From CAZAGT01 sp964484515 (GTDB taxonomy: Bacteria; Desulfobacterota; DSM-4660; Desulfatiglandales; HGW-15): DNA of 23,361 nt. Shown in pieces: positions 20,840 through 23,361 of the stretch. Every line of letters begins with the position of its first letter. Position 1 is the stretch's first letter. The notes below the pieces were generated by a model. The model was not told where the DNA came from. It ran no database searches and saw only the letters and a list, made by a program, of their open reading frames with translations. The position numbers and the translations under genes were made by a program. The stretch covers positions 1 through 23,361 of the forward strand of contig CAZAGT010000034.1 of the NCBI GenBank assembly GCA_964484515.1, written 5' to 3'.

Positions 20840-23197
20840 TCAATATTTGTACCTATTTATCCTTTGCAGCGTTATTCGCTTCTGGTTCGGTGTGTCACCC
20901 GCGTTGGTCAGATAGGGCATGATCGGCTCTTGATAGCGTCGGATCCGTCTATAATTGCTTTCGGGCCATTTGCGGTACTGATCATCCGCCGTCGAACTCA
21001 AGGGGAAAAAGACGTGCTCTGACGTGTCATCCGTAATCACGGTGTCAAAACCCTCCAGCATTTTCTTCACGCCCCTCTCGCCGAGGGCAAAGTAAGAAAG
21101 CATCTGAAAGGGATCTTCCAGACCGGCACGGGTGAGGTCGCTCCGTACGGCCGGAACATTGAACCTCTCGCTCATCGTTTGCAGGTCAATCTGCAGGGGG
21201 CCCGACGTTCCCATGAGCAACGAATAGGTGCCATCCACGACCCAGACGGATGTGTGCGGAAAGACGTGTTGGAAGGTCCGGATGATGGCCAGATATTGGT
21301 TTGGTTCCATGCCGTGAAACGGTACCCATTGGCAGAATATCCCATCTGGTTGAAGGCGCTCCTTCACCAAGGAGTAGAACTCCTCGGTAAACAGGACCCA
21401 ACTATCGTAGCCACGCGGATGCGTGGCGTCCGCGATGATGACGGAATAGGTCTTGTCGCTCGTCAACAAGTAGTGTCTGGCGTCGTTGATATGAAGGGAT
21501 AGTTTTTCATTTTTCAACACATGATCGTTCTCGTCGGCAAAGAACGACGCGATGAGGCGAGCCTCCGCTACCAACTCCACGCAATCTATCCTTTTCACAA
21601 AATGCGCTGCGGTCCCGGAAGCGATCCCCGCCCCGAACGTGATCACGAGCGCCCCCCTCGGCTCATGATGCACAAGGCCGGGAAGGGCCCCCATGAGTTT
21701 GAAGGTTCGCATACTGGCTCGATCGGTCCCCACCTGGGGCATCCCGTTGAAATAGAGCTTCTTTTCCCCCTGAGGGGACCGAAAGACCGTAGCTGTGGCG
21801 GCCAGTCCTTCCCTGTAGAAGATCAACTCACTCCCCGGAGCCAGCTGGCCGTAGCGCTGTTGGAAGAAGCCGCGCGGCATCAGGAACACCGGCAGCAGGA
21901 GGACAAGGGCCATGGCCCCTGCGAATCCCCACCTGATCCGATCTTTTAGGAGCGTCACCAGCAGGCTACCCCCCATAATCCCGTTGAGGGCCGGCAGGAG
22001 GAGGGTGCTCACCTGGAGACCAAAGACCGGAATGAGCACGAACCCGGCTCCCAGAGCACCCAAGACCCCTCCCATCGTATTGACGGCGTACACCGTGCCC
22101 AGGGTGGCGCCGACCTGCGTTTGCCTCGCCTGGTAGATGCGTGCTGCCAGGGGCAGTGCCATTCCGAGCAATGCGCTGCACAGCAGGACGAGGAAGAGGA
22201 TGGTGTGCATCAGCATGGCGTAGTAGGGGATGCTCCCGTGCAGCGGTTTGATCTCTATGAACAAAGGCACACAAAAGGCGGCTACCGCGACCCCCATCTG
22301 AATGAGGGCAAAGATCAAGATTGGATTCGACAAGCGCGCTGAGACGGCCCCCAGGAGGAGGCTGCCCAGCGCGATGCCGGCAAGAAAGGCCAAGAGAATC
22401 ACGGTAAAGGAGTAGATGGAATTGTCGACAACCAAGGTCAGGAGCCGGGTCCACAGGACCTCGTATGCCAGGGCACAGCCACCCGAAAGACCGACGCCGA
22501 CCATCACCAGGGATACCTGGATGCCCGAAAACGCGAACTCCTCAGTCCGTGAGGGACCCGTTGTCGGGGGCCTCTCCGGCACCTGTCTGGCCCACCTGTC
22601 ACTCAGGAGCGCGGTACCGCCTGCCAGGACGTTCAGGAGAACCGCCACGTGGGTCGTCTGGCTATGGCCAAGTCGGCTTAGAAGCAGGAATCCCGTCAGC
22701 GCGGCCCCCATTAGTGCGCCCGCCGTATTGAGCCCGTACAGCAAGGCCGCGTCACGCCCGAATTTGCCGGGATCCTGGATGACATGCTTGCCCATGACGG
22801 CAAAGGCACCACCCATCAAGAACGTGGGAATGAGGAGAATGGCAAGGCAGAACACGGCGCGGATAGCCGCTAGGAGATAATAGTTGCTCGTGATCAGGTT
22901 TGACAAACCGACTTCGACGAAGGAAGCAACCGTGATGAGCGTTGGAAAGACGAGGGCGAACAGGCCGATACAAAGCTCAAGGTAGCCGAAGGTGCGTAAG
23001 GCGCCCGCTGGGCGCCGATCGATAAGCCTTCCCCAAACAAGACTGCCCAACGCGAGCCCGGCCATGTAAGCCGCTAGAATCGTGGTCGTGGCGAGGGTTG
23101 TGTTCCCGAAGACCAGGACGAGCATGCGGCTCCAGACGATCTCGTAGACGAGGGCGCTGAACCCGGAGAGGAAGAAAAGAAAGAACGGGAGTATCAT
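20840..23197 (-). CDS. Membrane protein fused to spermidine-synthase-like domain
   Basis: This 785-residue protein has two hydrophobic halves (about 1-200 and 225-450) that each start alike: 'FFLSGFSALVYEIVWSRMLV' and 'GLSGGCALAYEVLWTRLLTL'. This suggests an internally duplicated transporter-like membrane part with roughly a dozen helices. A soluble spermidine-synthase-like Rossmann domain follows at about 470-720. In that domain the usual GGGDG loop is 'ITFGAGIASG', the acidic strand end is 'CVELVAEA', and the catalytic-Asp region reads 'IIADATHPRGYDSWVLFTEE'. The binding-loop change argues against ordinary polyamine synthesis. Such fusions are widespread and uncharacterised. The ATG at 23197 has only a weak binding site, and an upstream ATG pair stops at once. 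Confidence 0.87.
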   Translation of the reverse strand: MILPFFLFFLSGFSALVYEIVWSRMLVLVFGNTTLATTTILAAYMAGLALGSLVWGRLIDRRPAGALRTFGYLELCIGLFALVFPTLITVASFVEVGLSNLITSNYYLLAAIRAVFCLAILLIPTFLMGGAFAVMGKHVIQDPGKFGRDAALLYGLNTAGALMGAALTGFLLLSRLGHSQTTHVAVLLNVLAGGTALLSDRWARQVPERPPTTGPSRTEEFAFSGIQVSLVMVGVGLSGGCALAYEVLWTRLLTLVVDNSIYSFTVILLAFLAGIALGSLLLGAVSARLSNPILIFALIQMGVAVAAFCVPLFIEIKPLHGSIPYYAMLMHTILFLVLLCSALLGMALPLAARIYQARQTQVGATLGTVYAVNTMGGVLGALGAGFVLIPVFGLQVSTLLLPALNGIMGGSLLVTLLKDRIRWGFAGAMALVLLLPVFLMPRGFFQQRYGQLAPGSELIFYREGLAATATVFRSPQGEKKLYFNGMPQVGTDRASMRTFKLMGALPGLVHHEPRGALVITFGAGIASGTAAHFVKRIDCVELVAEARLIASFFADENDHVLKNEKLSLHINDARHYLLTSDKTYSVIIADATHPRGYDSWVLFTEEFYSLVKERLQPDGIFCQWVPFHGMEPNQYLAIIRTFQHVFPHTSVWVVDGTYSLLMGTSGPLQIDLQTMSERFNVPAVRSDLTRAGLEDPFQMLSYFALGERGVKKMLEGFDTVITDDTSEHVFFPLSSTADDQYRKWPESNYRRIRRYQEPIMPYLTNAGDTPNQKRITLQRINRYKY

Positions 23198-23293
23198 GGG
23201 TGGTCCATCATGTCGTGCTTCCTTTGGAATTCTGAGGGTTACGAACCTGCCGGTCCTTTCCTATAAAAGGCTCCTCACAAGAATTTGTGGGCG

Positions 23294-23340
23294 AAAAAAC
23301 CGTTCCCAGCCTCTGCGGTGGGAGGACGGTGATGTCTTTT
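23294..23340 (-). terminator. Rho-independent terminator of a gene beyond the right edge
   Basis: On the minus strand, ACCGT...CCCA pairs with TGGG...ACGGT (23340 to 23299), with a small internal loop and an extra CC/GG pair at the tip. A run of six T follows (23299-23294). It would end a minus-strand transcript coming from outside the window, before the spermidine-synthase-like gene begins. Confidence 0.65.
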
Positions 23341-23361
23341 CGCAGTGACTGGCGGGAGGGC

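Overview
The window looks like a chromosomal stretch of a Desulfobacterota (deltaproteobacterial-type) or closely related bacterium. The basis is the gene order ffh-rpsP-KH-rimM-trmD-SPOUT methyltransferase-rplS-rnhB-yraN. The SPOUT gene inside the trmD-rplS cluster and the fused membrane/spermidine-synthase-like gene are also common in that group. No rRNA or ordinary tRNA gene was seen, so the assignment is inferential.

Positions 1 to about 3515 are the right end of an integrated mobile element, visibly more AT-rich than the rest. It carries the 3' part of an unrecognised gene, a terminator-like hairpin, a small XRE-type regulator, a cysteine-cluster protein, a winged-helix-like basic protein, a repeat-rich stretch with five copies of a GTTACTCCA motif, and a zinc-ribbon tyrosine integrase. 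The integrase stop lies two bases from the CCA end of ssrA, so the element sits in the 3' end of the tmRNA gene. Its other end is outside the window.

Positions 3516 to 13740 are core genes on the minus strand, in transcription order: ffh, rpsP, KH protein, rimM, trmD, a 475-base repeat-filled gap, SPOUT methyltransferase, rplS, rnhB, yraN, rsmI, a 389-base repeat-bearing gap, ptsH, ptsI, smpB and ssrA. Most cover protein targeting, ribosomal proteins, and rRNA or tRNA modification. ptsH-ptsI is a PTS phosphorelay with no sugar permease in view. smpB and ssrA together form the ribosome rescue system, and the ssrA promoter overlaps the smpB stop codon.

Positions 13741 to 15881 hold a short AT-rich divergent promoter region and three plus-strand genes: a nucleoside-phosphorylase-like protein, an acylphosphatase, and a lipoprotein with a FlgT-C-like end. 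Positions 15878 to 23197 hold four minus-strand genes: recN, a GspE/PilB-type ATPase, an exported protein of nine tandem TPRs, and a large membrane protein fused to a spermidine-synthase-like domain. A terminator-like hairpin near the right edge probably ends a gene beyond the window. The most unusual part is the mobile element, especially the repeat array at the end of its winged-helix gene.
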